Of a DNA stretch of 34,119 nucleotides, positions 1 to 6,922 are shown one piece after another. A program made the translations under genes and the position numbers. This stretch comes from Candidatus Dormiibacterota bacterium. Its GTDB lineage: Bacteria; Chloroflexota; Dormibacteria; Dormibacterales; Dormibacteraceae. Location of the stretch: the NCBI GenBank assembly GCA_003151935.1, contig PLYZ01000046.1, positions 1-34,119 on the forward strand, written 5' to 3'. Numbering within the stretch: position 1 is the first letter of the stretch; the number at the start of each line of letters is the position of its first letter. The notes under the pieces were generated by a model, which ran no database searches, was not told where the DNA came from, and saw nothing but the letters and a program-made list of their open reading frames with translations.

Positions 1-2
1 AG

Positions 3-338
3 GACGACCAGATCGTGGTCCTCGGGACGCTGCCCGAGCTCAAGGTCGGGTCGACGCCCGAAGAGAAGGAGGGCGCCGCGGCCGGCCGCATCGCGCGCTT
101 CCGGGAGGAGACCCGCGGAGAGCGGATCGGAATCGCCCAGGAGGCCGAGGAGCGCTTCCACAAGTACGTCACCTGGGGCGCGAAGCTTGGTGGCGTGACC
201 AAGCGATTCAACCCGGGCGGCGGCGGCGGCGGTTCGAGCGCCGACCGGCGGGTGATGATCGCGCGAATGTGGCGGCGCCGGCATGGGAAGCACGCCCGGC
301 AGGCGGAGTCGCAGCAGACGCAGTCGCAGGTTTTTTAG
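3..338 (+). CDS. Partial hypothetical protein, 3' end only
   Basis: The reading frame is open from the left edge, so the true start lies outside the window. The visible part is about 111 residues. It begins DDQIVVLGTLPE and contains a charged helical stretch (REETRGERIGIAQEAEERF), then a glycine run (about six Gly) and a very basic, Arg/Gln-rich tail. The VVLGT strand followed by an Arg/Glu helix resembles small uncharacterised proteins of high-GC Gram-positive bacteria; I cannot name a domain. The tail looks disordered or nucleic-acid binding, which is inference. It ends four bases into the convergent methyltransferase gene. A GTG at 15 is in frame but is unlikely to be the real start, because coding-like sequence continues upstream of it. 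Confidence 0.45.
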   Translation, partial: DDQIVVLGTLPELKVGSTPEEKEGAAAGRIARFREETRGERIGIAQEAEERFHKYVTWGAKLGGVTKRFNPGGGGGGSSADRRVMIARMWRRRHGKHARQAESQQTQSQVF

Positions 339-853
339 CGCTCGCTCACCGCGGAGTAGATGCTCCCAAGGTGGCGGCTCGGGATCGTTCGTAGGAGTCG
401 CGTCCCCACGAACCCCGCCTGAGCCGCCATCCTTTCCCACTTCGGGTACGAGAACGGATGCGGCACCCACGGGTTGCCCCGGTCGGTTCCATACTCGACG
501 ACGATCAGCTTTCCTCCCGGGCGAAGCATTTTTCGCACCAACTCCAGCACATGCGCCTTGTCCCGCACGAAATGAAGCGAGTTGGCCATCACGATGCCGT
601 TCAGGTTCGAAAGACCCAGCTCGCGTGTGAAGTCCCCCACCTTGGTCTCGACCACTAGACCGGGGAAACTCTCGCTCTCCAGATTCCGCAGTGCACCACC
701 GTCGCGATCGACCGCGGTGATGTGCGCACCAGGCCCGAGCAGGTCCGCCAGCGCGCGAGTGAACGCACCTTCGCCGGCGCCAAGATCGGCCCAACGTCCG
801 CCATGTTCGGTGACCCCGCCCTCGATGAGGCCAACCAGGTCGGCGTGATTCAC
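335..853 (-). CDS. Class I SAM-dependent methyltransferase
   Basis: A 172-residue protein with a Rossmann-type methyltransferase core. Motif I is WADLGAGEGAFT (about residues 21-32), the acidic loop after beta-2 is AVDRDGG (about 47-53), and the motif IV region is IVMANSLHFV, followed by LRPGGKLIVVEYG (motif post-II/III). This is the UbiE/methyltransf_11 type; the substrate cannot be read from the sequence. The start is GTG and overlaps the stop of the upstream LLM oxidoreductase by four bases (gtga), so the two are translationally coupled on one minus-strand transcript. Its 3' end overlaps the convergent partial gene by four bases. It is slightly short for the family but has all core motifs. 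Confidence 0.86.
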   Translation of the reverse strand: MNHADLVGLIEGGVTEHGGRWADLGAGEGAFTRALADLLGPGAHITAVDRDGGALRNLESESFPGLVVETKVGDFTRELGLSNLNGIVMANSLHFVRDKAHVLELVRKMLRPGGKLIVVEYGTDRGNPWVPHPFSYPKWERMAAQAGFVGTRLLRTIPSRHLGSIYSAVSER

Positions 854-1689
854 CTGGTTCTGGCGACCGCCTCGCGGACCGCCGGCACTATGTCGGACGC
901 GAACCAGCGAAGCGCTTCCGGGTCCTCGAGGCCACCGATGACAAAAGTGTCCATGCCGTTCTCAACCGTCAGGGAGGTGAGCTGCTCCGAAGAAATGTCG
1001 GCGCCGGCGTTGAGGACGCGGCGGATCGAGCGCGGATCGCGGCCGGCCGCGGCGGCCGCCTCATCGATGCGCCGGTTCCCCTCGAGCAGGTCCGCCGGTT
1101 GTACATATCCGAGCGACGGCACCCAGCCGTCCGCAGCCCGCCCCACCAGGGACAGCATCCGGGGCTTGTAAGCGCCGAGCCAGATTCCAATCGGATGCGC
1201 CGGCGCGGGACCGGTGTGGACGCCGGCCAGCTGGTAATACTTCCCTTCGAAGCGAACTCCTCGCTCGCCGCTCCACATGAGCCGGATGACCTGGATCGCC
1301 TCCTCGAGCGCCTCTACGGATTCGCCGCGCGTCCGCATCGGGCCGCCGATTGCCTTGATCGCGTCGAAGCTCCCGCCCGCGCCGAGCCCGAGCTCAACGC
1401 GACCACGGCTGAGCAGGTCGAGCGAAGCAGCGGCTTTGGCGAGGATCGCCGGCGGGCGGAGCGGGAGGTTGGCGACGTCAGGGAAGACCTGGATCCTGCT
1501 GGTCCGCATCGCCATCGCTGTGAGCAGCGTCCAGGTGTCCAGGAACCGGCTCTGGTAGGGATGGTCCTGTACGCCGACCAGGTCGAAACCCAGCTCGTCG
1601 GCCAGCTCCGCGAGCGCGAGGGAATGCTCGGGCCGTGTGGCGGCGGGCGTGACGAACACTCCGAACTTGACCGGGTGCCCGTAATCCAT
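850..1689 (-). CDS. LLM-class F420-type flavin-dependent oxidoreductase
   Basis: 279 residues of the bacterial luciferase-like monooxygenase TIM-barrel family. Visible family signatures are the N-terminal strand KFGVFVTPAA, ELGFDLVGVQDHPYQ near residues 33-47, SRGRVELGLGAGG near 93-105 and the C-terminal MDTFVIGG. Members of this length in high-GC Gram-positive bacteria usually use coenzyme F420 to oxidise or reduce alcohols, enones or similar substrates; F420 rather than FMN is inferred from family. The ATG start at 1689 follows AGAGGAC, an acceptable ribosome-binding site. It is the first gene of a two-gene unit with the methyltransferase. The substrate is unknown. Confidence 0.9.
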   Translation of the reverse strand: MDYGHPVKFGVFVTPAATRPEHSLALAELADELGFDLVGVQDHPYQSRFLDTWTLLTAMAMRTSRIQVFPDVANLPLRPPAILAKAAASLDLLSRGRVELGLGAGGSFDAIKAIGGPMRTRGESVEALEEAIQVIRLMWSGERGVRFEGKYYQLAGVHTGPAPAHPIGIWLGAYKPRMLSLVGRAADGWVPSLGYVQPADLLEGNRRIDEAAAAAGRDPRSIRRVLNAGADISSEQLTSLTVENGMDTFVIGGLEDPEALRWFASDIVPAVREAVARTR

Positions 1690-1717
1690 GTCCTCTAGAA
1701 AGGGAGAGCGGGCGGTG

Positions 1718-1975
1718 CTATTTCCCTTTGCGATGGAACAGCAGGCGCCAGATCAGCAGCAGGATCAGGGCGCCGGCGAACGCGATCACGATCTGGCCGA
1801 AGATGCCGAACCCAATCGAGATGTTGAGCAGGCCCGCCAGCCAGCCGCCGAAGATGGCGCCAAGGATGCCGATCACGATGTCCCAGAACCAACCACGACC
1901 CTTGCCGGTGACCACGCGGCTCGCCAGGAAGCCCGCGATCAATCCGACGAGGATGAAGATCAGGATGTTTCCCAC
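1718..1975 (-). CDS. GlsB/YeaQ/YmgE-family stress membrane protein
   Basis: An 85-residue, very hydrophobic protein with three predicted membrane helices (about residues 3-22, 30-50 and 55-78). It carries the family hallmark of Gly-rich helices: GLIAGFLASRVVTGKGRGWFWDIVIGILGA, split by a short basic loop with the GKGRG motif, and it ends in a basic tail HRKGK. Homologues (PF04226, transglycosylase-associated family) are small inner-membrane proteins induced by envelope or acid stress; the molecular role is unclear. The start is GTG, with an A/T-rich TTAAAT about 6 bases upstream on the minus strand, so the transcript may be leaderless. It is monocistronic and divergent from the ferritin-like gene. 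Confidence 0.9.
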   Translation of the reverse strand: MGNILIFILVGLIAGFLASRVVTGKGRGWFWDIVIGILGAIFGGWLAGLLNISIGFGIFGQIVIAFAGALILLLIWRLLFHRKGK

Positions 1976-2031
1976 TGGCCTATTTAATCCGACTTGCCAA
2001 GATTCCTTGCTTCAAAGCACAATGAGGTGAA

Positions 2032-2352
2032 ATGACAACCGAGCAGTACCACGAACCGCCGGACGAGCTGAGCCAGGAGAACAGGACCTTTGCGCGCGTC
2101 GTCGCATCTCTGCAGGAGGAGGCGGAGGCGATCGGTTGGTACGAACAGCGAATCTCGCTCGAGCGCGATGCCCAGGCCAAGGCGATCATGAGCGACGCGC
2201 AGCAGGAGGAGTTCAAGCACTTCGCCATGGCGCTGGAGTTCCTCTCCCGGCGCAAGCCGAAATGGCGCGCCGTGCTGAAGGAAGTGCTGTTTCAGGAAGG
2301 CGACATCGTCGAGCACGGAGAAGAAGGCGAAGAGGCCGAGAAGAAGGCTTAG
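2032..2352 (+). CDS. Encapsulated-ferritin-like (EncFtn) small protein
   Basis: 106 residues. The N-terminus EQYHEPPDELSQENR, the helix EEAEAIGWYEQRI and the second helix QEEFKHFAMALEFLSRR match the layout of EncFtn proteins: a half-ferritin of two antiparallel helices that dimerises to form a ferroxidase centre. The metal ligands expected from the family are a Glu in the first helix and the E-x-x-H pair of the second (EFKH); all are present. It ends KEVLFQEGD plus an acidic Glu-rich tail. EncFtn normally oxidises Fe(II) inside an encapsulin shell, but no shell gene is next to it and I see no typical cargo-loading peptide in the tail. A GAGGTGA ribosome site lies just before ATG. The next gene follows within 20 bp. 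Confidence 0.75.
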   Translation: MTTEQYHEPPDELSQENRTFARVVASLQEEAEAIGWYEQRISLERDAQAKAIMSDAQQEEFKHFAMALEFLSRRKPKWRAVLKEVLFQEGDIVEHGEEGEEAEKKA

Positions 2353-2371
2353 CGATCAAGGAGGAGCGGTG

Positions 2372-3229
2372 ATGCGGGTGGCAATCCTCGGGACCGGAAA
2401 GATGGGCGGCGCAATCGCGCAGAGACTCAACGCGGAGGGCCACAAGCTCACGCTCTGGAACCGGACGCGCAAGCGCGCCGAGGCCCTCGGCGTCGGTCAT
2501 ATCGCCGCCACGCCGGGCGAAGCGGTCGAGAACGCCGAGGTCGTGATCTCGATCCTCACCGACGCCGACGCGATTCGTGCTGCATACCTGGGACAAGGAG
2601 GCGCGGCGAGCGCGGCGCGGAACCAGGTGTTCGTCGAGATGAGCACCGCGGGCCCGGACGTGATCAAGGAGCTGCAGCCGGCGATCGAGCGGGTGGGCGC
2701 AAAGTTCGTGGAGTGCCCCGTGCTCGGGAGTATCTCGGCCGTGGAAACAGGTAAGGGGCTTCTGTTCGCTGCGGGCGATGATGCAGCCCTGGAGCGTGCT
2801 CGTCCGGTCCTGGAGGCGCTCGGCGAAGTTCGGCGGATACAGGACCCCGTGAGCGCGGCGAAGTTGAAGCTCATCGCCAACACGATTTTGATGGGTGTCA
2901 GCGCCCTCGCGGCGGAGGTGTTGGCGGCGAGCGCCGCGTTGGGAGTCGACACGGAGGACGTGTTCTGGGTGTTGACGCGATTCGCGCCCGCTCTTGGCGT
3001 GCGACGTGCCGGTTACGTCGAGCATCGGTACGAGCCGGTCACGTTCGCGCTGCGCGATGCCGCGAAGGACCTGCGTCTGGCAGCCGAGCTCTTCGAGCGA
3101 GCGGGAGCTGCCACGCCACTGACCGTAAAGACGAAAGAGCTGTTCGAGAAGGCGGCGGAAACCGCAGGCGAGCTGGACCTGTCGGCGATTTCGATGCTGT
3201 ACGAGAAAGGCTCCGCGAAACGCAGCTAG
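2372..3229 (+). CDS. NAD(P)-binding beta-hydroxyacid dehydrogenase family protein
   Basis: 285 residues from ATG 2372. A GTG at 2369 is also in frame but lies too close to the AAGGAGGA ribosome site (2358-2365). The N-terminus VAILGTGKMGGAIAQRL is the dinucleotide-binding loop, WNRTRKRAE the region that follows beta-2 (Arg suggests NADPH), EMSTAGPDV the substrate loop and CPVLGS the conserved glycine region. Lys in AAKLKLIANTILMG (about residue 167) is the catalytic lysine of 3-hydroxyisobutyrate dehydrogenase/GLYR-type reductases. Likely role: oxidation or reduction of a small hydroxyacid or succinic semialdehyde-like substrate; which one is not determinable. It is 16-19 bp downstream of the ferritin-like gene and overlaps the convergent esterase gene by 4 bp. 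Confidence 0.9.
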   Translation: MRVAILGTGKMGGAIAQRLNAEGHKLTLWNRTRKRAEALGVGHIAATPGEAVENAEVVISILTDADAIRAAYLGQGGAASAARNQVFVEMSTAGPDVIKELQPAIERVGAKFVECPVLGSISAVETGKGLLFAAGDDAALERARPVLEALGEVRRIQDPVSAAKLKLIANTILMGVSALAAEVLAASAALGVDTEDVFWVLTRFAPALGVRRAGYVEHRYEPVTFALRDAAKDLRLAAELFERAGAATPLTVKTKELFEKAAETAGELDLSAISMLYEKGSAKRS

Positions 3230-3855
3230 ACGGCCTCGACGATCTCCCGGACCGATTCGATCTCGTCCTGGCTCACCGTATGACCCATTCCAGGGTAGAG
3301 GCGCATGGTCACCTTCGCACCCATCCGCTTCAGGACCTCGGCGGCTTCGACGACGCGGTCCTTCCGAATGTGGGGATCCACATCACTGCAACCGAGGAAA
3401 GCCGGTGTGCCTTCGAAGTCACCCGGATAGTCCCGCGGCGTGCCGTCGGGTCCAATCAGGCCGCCGCTTAGGCCAACCACTCCACCGTACCGGCGGGCGT
3501 GGCGTGCGGCGAACTCCAGCGTGAGGCAGGCTCCCTGCGAGAAGCCGAGCAGGATCACGCGCTCCGCGGGAACCGTCTCCTCAACCCTCGCGAGCAGCGT
3601 TTCCAGGACCTCGAGCGCCGAGCTCAGGTATGGCTCGTTCGTCTCGATGGAAGCGGTGAATGGATTCGGGTACCAGGCATTGCCGGACGCTTGCGGTGCG
3701 AGGTATGCGAAGCCAGGGTGCATCACCTCTGCGGCGATGGTCATGATGTCCTGGGCGGTGGCGCCGCGGCCGTGAGCCAGGATCATCGCCGCACGTGCTT
3801 TGCCGAGCTTTTCGCCCGCCTCGAGCACAGGCATCGTCTTGTGTGGCGAGATCAC
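3226..3855 (-). CDS. Alpha/beta hydrolase, phospholipase/carboxylesterase type
   Basis: 209 residues, close to the usual 200-220 of the small carboxylesterase family. The nucleophile elbow is GFSQGACL (Ser near residue 104), the acid is in GCSDVDPHI and the histidine in YPGMGHT near the C-terminus, so the Ser-Asp-His triad is complete. The oxyanion-hole strand is MILAHGRGAT. It should hydrolyse soluble esters or thioesters in the cytoplasm; relatives include hydroquinone-cluster hydrolases, and a maleylacetate-reductase relative lies directly divergent. The start is GTG; TACTAA lies 7 bases upstream, compatible with a leaderless transcript. The 3' end overlaps the dehydrogenase gene by four bases. 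Confidence 0.88.
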   Translation of the reverse strand: MISPHKTMPVLEAGEKLGKARAAMILAHGRGATAQDIMTIAAEVMHPGFAYLAPQASGNAWYPNPFTASIETNEPYLSSALEVLETLLARVEETVPAERVILLGFSQGACLTLEFAARHARRYGGVVGLSGGLIGPDGTPRDYPGDFEGTPAFLGCSDVDPHIRKDRVVEAAEVLKRMGAKVTMRLYPGMGHTVSQDEIESVREIVEAV

Positions 3856-3862
3856 CTTATTC

Positions 3863-3872
3863 TTAGTATGAC
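3863..3872. promoter_or_regulatory. Overlapping divergent -10-like boxes
   Basis: Only 23 bp separate the divergent starts of the esterase and the alcohol dehydrogenase. On the minus strand TACTAA (3868-3863) lies 7 bases before the esterase GTG. On the plus strand TATGAC (3867-3872) lies 6 bases before the dehydrogenase GTG. The two boxes overlap by two bases, so both promoters could not be melted at once. Neither gene has a Shine-Dalgarno sequence there. The -35 regions would lie inside the opposite genes and are weak. This is a reading from sequence only. Confidence 0.35.
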
Positions 3873-3878
3873 CACGCC

Positions 3879-4934
3879 GTGAAAGGGCTCTTCACATACT
3901 CGAATCCGCGAGTCATCCACTGGGGCGCCGGATCTGTCTCAGCGCTGGGACCAGAGCTCGAACGCTTCAAGGCCCGCCGCATAGTCCTCATCACCACGCG
4001 ATCGCTGGTGGCTGAAGAGCGTCTCATCAGCGTCGTGCAGCGCGCGCTAGGAGATGCTCGTGTTGCGATGACGGCGGTCATCGGCCAGCACGCTCCCATG
4101 GCGCAGGTCGATGCCGCAATTCATCAAGCCGCGGAGGCGGAGGTCGACGGAGTGGTGAGCTTCGGAGGCGGCAGCCCGATCGATGGGGCCAAGATGCTCG
4201 CCGTCAAGCTCGCCGATCGCGACGGCCATGCCGCGCGCGGTCTCCCCCACATCGCCGTGCCGACGACCCTCTCGGCCGCCGAGCTCGCAGCCGGCGCCGG
4301 GTACACGGACGATGCAGGAAACAAAGCGGGCATGCGCGACGCGCGGCTCTTGCCCGACGCGGTCGTCTACGACGCCGACCTCACCCTCGCGACGCCGATT
4401 GATCTGTGGCTGTCGACCGGGATCAGGGCGCTGGACCATGCGGTGGAGGGATTCCTCGCCGAGGGCACCCACGCGTTCAACGACGTCATGGCCCTCGATG
4501 CGATTCGGCGCCTGTTCGACTCGCTACCCAGAGCGAAGGCAGCCCCGGGCGACATAAGCGTGCGGACCGAGAACCAGCTCGCGGCGTGGTTTTCCTTCAC
4601 GCTCCCGGCGCAGTCGGCGGGCGGCCTGAGCCACGTGATGGGAAAGCAGATCGGGGCGCGGTACGGAATCCCGCACGGAGTGACGTCATGCCTGCTGCTT
4701 CCTCATGTCATCCGCTATTTCCAGGGACGCATGCCTGACCGTATCGCGTTGCTGAGTGCAGCTACCGGACATGACCCGGCCGCACGGGTGCAAGGATTGA
4801 TCGAGTCGCTGGAATTGCCCCAGCACATCGCTGCGTTCGGCATCGGCGAGCCCGAGCTGCGCATAGCCGCGGGCGAGCTGGCGGGCAAGTACCCGGCCGG
4901 TGACCTGCTGGAGATCTACATGGCCGCACTGTAG
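3879..4934 (+). CDS. Iron-containing alcohol dehydrogenase / maleylacetate reductase relative
   Basis: 351 residues, the length of maleylacetate reductases. The N-terminus FTYSNPRVIHWGAGSVSALG is typical of the group. The NAD-binding GGGSPIDGAK lies near residues 92-101 and the PTTLSAAE loop near 122-129. The metal-site region includes ALDHAVEG (about 186-193), SHVMGKQIG (about 251-259) and GIPHGVTS (about 262-269), which hold the His ligands. The family reduces maleylacetate to 3-oxoadipate or oxidises alcohols with NAD(P)H and Fe or Zn. The ring-cleaving dioxygenase 3 kb away makes an aromatic-ring pathway possible, but this is inference. The start is GTG without a clear ribosome site and probably leaderless. 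It ends one base before the convergent DUF1304 pseudogene. Confidence 0.85.
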   Translation: MKGLFTYSNPRVIHWGAGSVSALGPELERFKARRIVLITTRSLVAEERLISVVQRALGDARVAMTAVIGQHAPMAQVDAAIHQAAEAEVDGVVSFGGGSPIDGAKMLAVKLADRDGHAARGLPHIAVPTTLSAAELAAGAGYTDDAGNKAGMRDARLLPDAVVYDADLTLATPIDLWLSTGIRALDHAVEGFLAEGTHAFNDVMALDAIRRLFDSLPRAKAAPGDISVRTENQLAAWFSFTLPAQSAGGLSHVMGKQIGARYGIPHGVTSCLLLPHVIRYFQGRMPDRIALLSAATGHDPAARVQGLIESLELPQHIAAFGIGEPELRIAAGELAGKYPAGDLLEIYMAAL

Positions 4935-4935
4935 G

Positions 4936-5297
4936 TCACGACAGCCAAACGAGGGCCAGCGCTACGGCCGCCGGGAGCGATTGGATAAGCGCGATCCGCC
5001 GGCTGACGGTCGCTGCTCCATACAGGCCGGCGATGATGACGCACGCCAGGAAAAATGTCAGTATGGCGCGGCCGGGAACGACTCCATAAGCGATCAGGCC
5101 CCAGAGGAGGCCGGCGCCAAGAACCCGTTGTACAGGCCCTGATTGGAAGCGAGCACCGCGGACGAATCCGCCGCCCCCTGCGTCATGTGGAAGGTGCGAA
5201 GCCCAAACGGTCGGCGCCACAAGAACATCTCGAGCACCAAGAAGCCGGCGTGCAGCGCCGCGACGATCACGACGAAGACGGCTGCAAGAACGGTCAT
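4936..5297 (-). pseudogene. DUF1304 membrane protein gene with a single-base frameshift
   Basis: Two overlapping minus-strand frames encode the two halves of one DUF1304-family membrane protein (about 120 residues in the family). The first frame (5297 downward) gives MTVLAAVFVVIVAALHAGFL, then LEMFLWRRPFG and SNQGLYNGFLA, the family hallmark. It then runs into a stop. The other frame continues with GLLWGLIAYGVVPGRAILT, two more helices and the C-terminus. The switch falls at about 5111-5118, in a G/C run; restoring one base there would give FLAAGLLWG, as expected. The start ATG has GAGGG upstream. It is 45 bp downstream of the GNAT gene on the same strand. It is either a genuine recent pseudogene or an assembly/sequencing indel. 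Confidence 0.8.
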
Positions 5298-5342
5298 CGC
5301 GCCCTCGATCTCACCACGTGGACGGTGGGGGATTTCGGCAGG

Positions 5343-5873
5343 TTAGTGGCGTTTCGGATGTGAAGTGCGGAGAAACCTGCCGTCAGGGACGCCAACGGCA
5401 AGGTGGGCGGCGTTTACGAGAGCCGGGTTGGTCCCCGCGGCCGGCCTAACCTCGATCCACCGGTAGCCGGCTATCACCTCGCTGGCGAAGACCAGGGCTG
5501 GTATGAAGCCGGACGGCCCGAAGGCCTTGTCGGCTGGGATCGCCACGCTGCCGATCCAGAGCCGGCTCAACCCCTCGTCGTGTGCGCGCTTCCTGATTCC
5601 CGCGAGGAGCGCAAGCAAGACTCCCCTACGCCGAAGATGGGCGAGCGTGAAGCAGTTCCAGACATAGCCCTCACCGTCGCGGGGCGTGATCACGAGCTCG
5701 AGCTCGCCGATCCACTCGGGTCGTGTCGACAGCCATCCGTATCCCGCGAGCTCATCACCAAGCCACGCCCCGAAGCACCGGCAGCCTCTCGCCATACGAG
5801 CGCCGACCAGATCCCCTTCCGCGCCCATGGCCTCGGCGATCAGGGGAGCTGTGGTCGAATCGACCTCTCTCAC
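5343..5873 (-). CDS. GNAT-family acetyltransferase
   Basis: From GTG 5873 the protein is 176 residues. An upstream GTG at 5921 would add 16 residues encoded by a repeat element (5900-5971), so I prefer the later start; neither has a good ribosome site. Strand beta-4 is GELELVITPRDGEGYVWNCF. Motif A is TLAHLRRRGVLLALLAGI, where RRRG plus Ala/Leu corresponds to the acetyl-CoA pyrophosphate loop. It is followed by LSRLWIGSVAIPADKAFGPSGF, the beta-5/motif B region with a Gly-Phe typical of GNAT proteins. It should transfer an acetyl group to an amine of unknown identity. A DUF1304 pseudogene lies 45 bp downstream on the same strand. Confidence 0.78.
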   Translation of the reverse strand: MREVDSTTAPLIAEAMGAEGDLVGARMARGCRCFGAWLGDELAGYGWLSTRPEWIGELELVITPRDGEGYVWNCFTLAHLRRRGVLLALLAGIRKRAHDEGLSRLWIGSVAIPADKAFGPSGFIPALVFASEVIAGYRWIEVRPAAGTNPALVNAAHLAVGVPDGRFLRTSHPKRH

Positions 5874-5899
5874 ATCGACGGCTGAGCCGGCCTGGGTCG

Positions 5900-5971
5900 C
5901 CCCACCGGCGCTTCGCGCCACCTCCCCCCCACCCGGCGCTGATGCGCCGGCCTCCCCGGCGGACGGAGAGG
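5900..5971. repeat. Two tandem copies of a GC-rich palindromic repeat
   Basis: Copy 1 (5900-5927) and copy 2 (5927-5957) share the plan CCCCACC, then a GGCGC...GCGCC hairpin, then CCTCCCC. Copy 2 is followed by GGAGAGG, which can pair with the CCTCCCC arm. The same plan recurs in the cheA linker (19706-19761). The element lies upstream of, or runs into, the 5' end of the GNAT gene. It resembles the REP-like intergenic palindromes scattered through many high-GC genomes. Confidence 0.6.
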
Positions 5972-6025
5972 TGAAAGGCGGCGGCCCCGATACGCCGAGG
6001 TCCGCCGCCCAGAGAGTGCTTCGGA

Positions 6026-6868
6026 TCAGATGGAGAAGTGCAGGTGGCGCACCTTCTCGATCACGTCCGGGTCGCCGGTAGCCGAGCCGCCCGGGTACCG
6101 GCCGAAGAACGTGAGGACAAGGTCCTGCGGCGAGTCGTAGTGGAACAGCGCGTCGCAGCCGTCGAAGTTGCCTGTCTCAGGCTCCGGCGTCCACTTGCCG
6201 TCCTTGACGGTCACGCGCCACTTGCCGCCCCACGGGCCGGCGACGTCAATCCCGTAAGTGGTGTCAACACCCGCCGCCGACTTGGGGTCGACCTGGTACT
6301 GCCAGAAGACGAATGCGAAGGGCAGGATCAGGCCCGCCGTCGCCTCGTCGATCGTCGCCAGCTTGTTACCGAGGCCGTACTCGATGTCGTATGGGTGAAC
6401 GCCGTAGTCCATGATCTGGAACGTCCCGTAGAAGCCCGCGGGCACCGGTCCCGAGTACGGGTGCGAGACCATGAAGCTCGTCCACTCTTCCGGCGTGAGC
6501 GCTTCCAGGATGGAGTCGAACTTCTCCGCGTCCTTCTTGAACCGGGCAAGCGCCTCCTCGCGTGACAGCTTGCGGAAGTCCTTCGCGTGGTCGTCGAGCG
6601 TCACGGCCATCACGTTCAGGCCCGCCGGGGTGGGTGTTCCACCCTTCTTGGCTGCGTCCCAGTTCGCCATATAGCCTTCGAGGACGTCGATCATGTGACC
6701 AACCAGGTCGCGCGTCTCCCACTCGGTGCATCGGGTCTGAACATTCCAGTTCTTCGGATCGGAAACCAAACGGATGAAGTTCGCGCGGTCTCTGCGCATG
6801 ACGCTCATGACCGTGTCCTTGCCCTCCGCCGACATCGGATTGACCGGTGCAATCACTGCCGTGCTCAT
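6026..6868 (-). CDS. Maleylpyruvate isomerase/DinB-fold family protein
   Basis: 280 residues. The N-terminal part carries the TIGR03083-type signature RCTEWETRDLVGHMIDVLEGY (the usual form is TPCPGWTVRDLVAHL), whose His is the first metal ligand of the DinB four-helix fold. MDYGVHPYDIEYGLG around residues 150-164 supplies the last His. The C-terminal 100 residues look like the SCP2-type domain common in this family. In Actinomycetota these proteins are mycothiol-dependent isomerases or S-transferases; that cofactor is inferred. GGGAGGGG lies 9 bases before the ATG. It is the last gene of the operon beginning at the CoA ligase, 54 bp after the dioxygenase, so a role in handling a ring-cleavage product is plausible. 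Confidence 0.8.
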   Translation of the reverse strand: MSTAVIAPVNPMSAEGKDTVMSVMRRDRANFIRLVSDPKNWNVQTRCTEWETRDLVGHMIDVLEGYMANWDAAKKGGTPTPAGLNVMAVTLDDHAKDFRKLSREEALARFKKDAEKFDSILEALTPEEWTSFMVSHPYSGPVPAGFYGTFQIMDYGVHPYDIEYGLGNKLATIDEATAGLILPFAFVFWQYQVDPKSAAGVDTTYGIDVAGPWGGKWRVTVKDGKWTPEPETGNFDGCDALFHYDSPQDLVLTFFGRYPGGSATGDPDVIEKVRHLHFSI

Positions 6869-6922
6869 CAGATCATTCCCCTCCCAGAGGCGAAATTGCG
6901 ACCACGCTCGGAACCTTGCTTG

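Noticed and set aside
2213-3025. A 270-codon minus-strand frame
   Set aside because: It is a shadow of the dehydrogenase gene, which has clear Rossmann and catalytic motifs on the plus strand.
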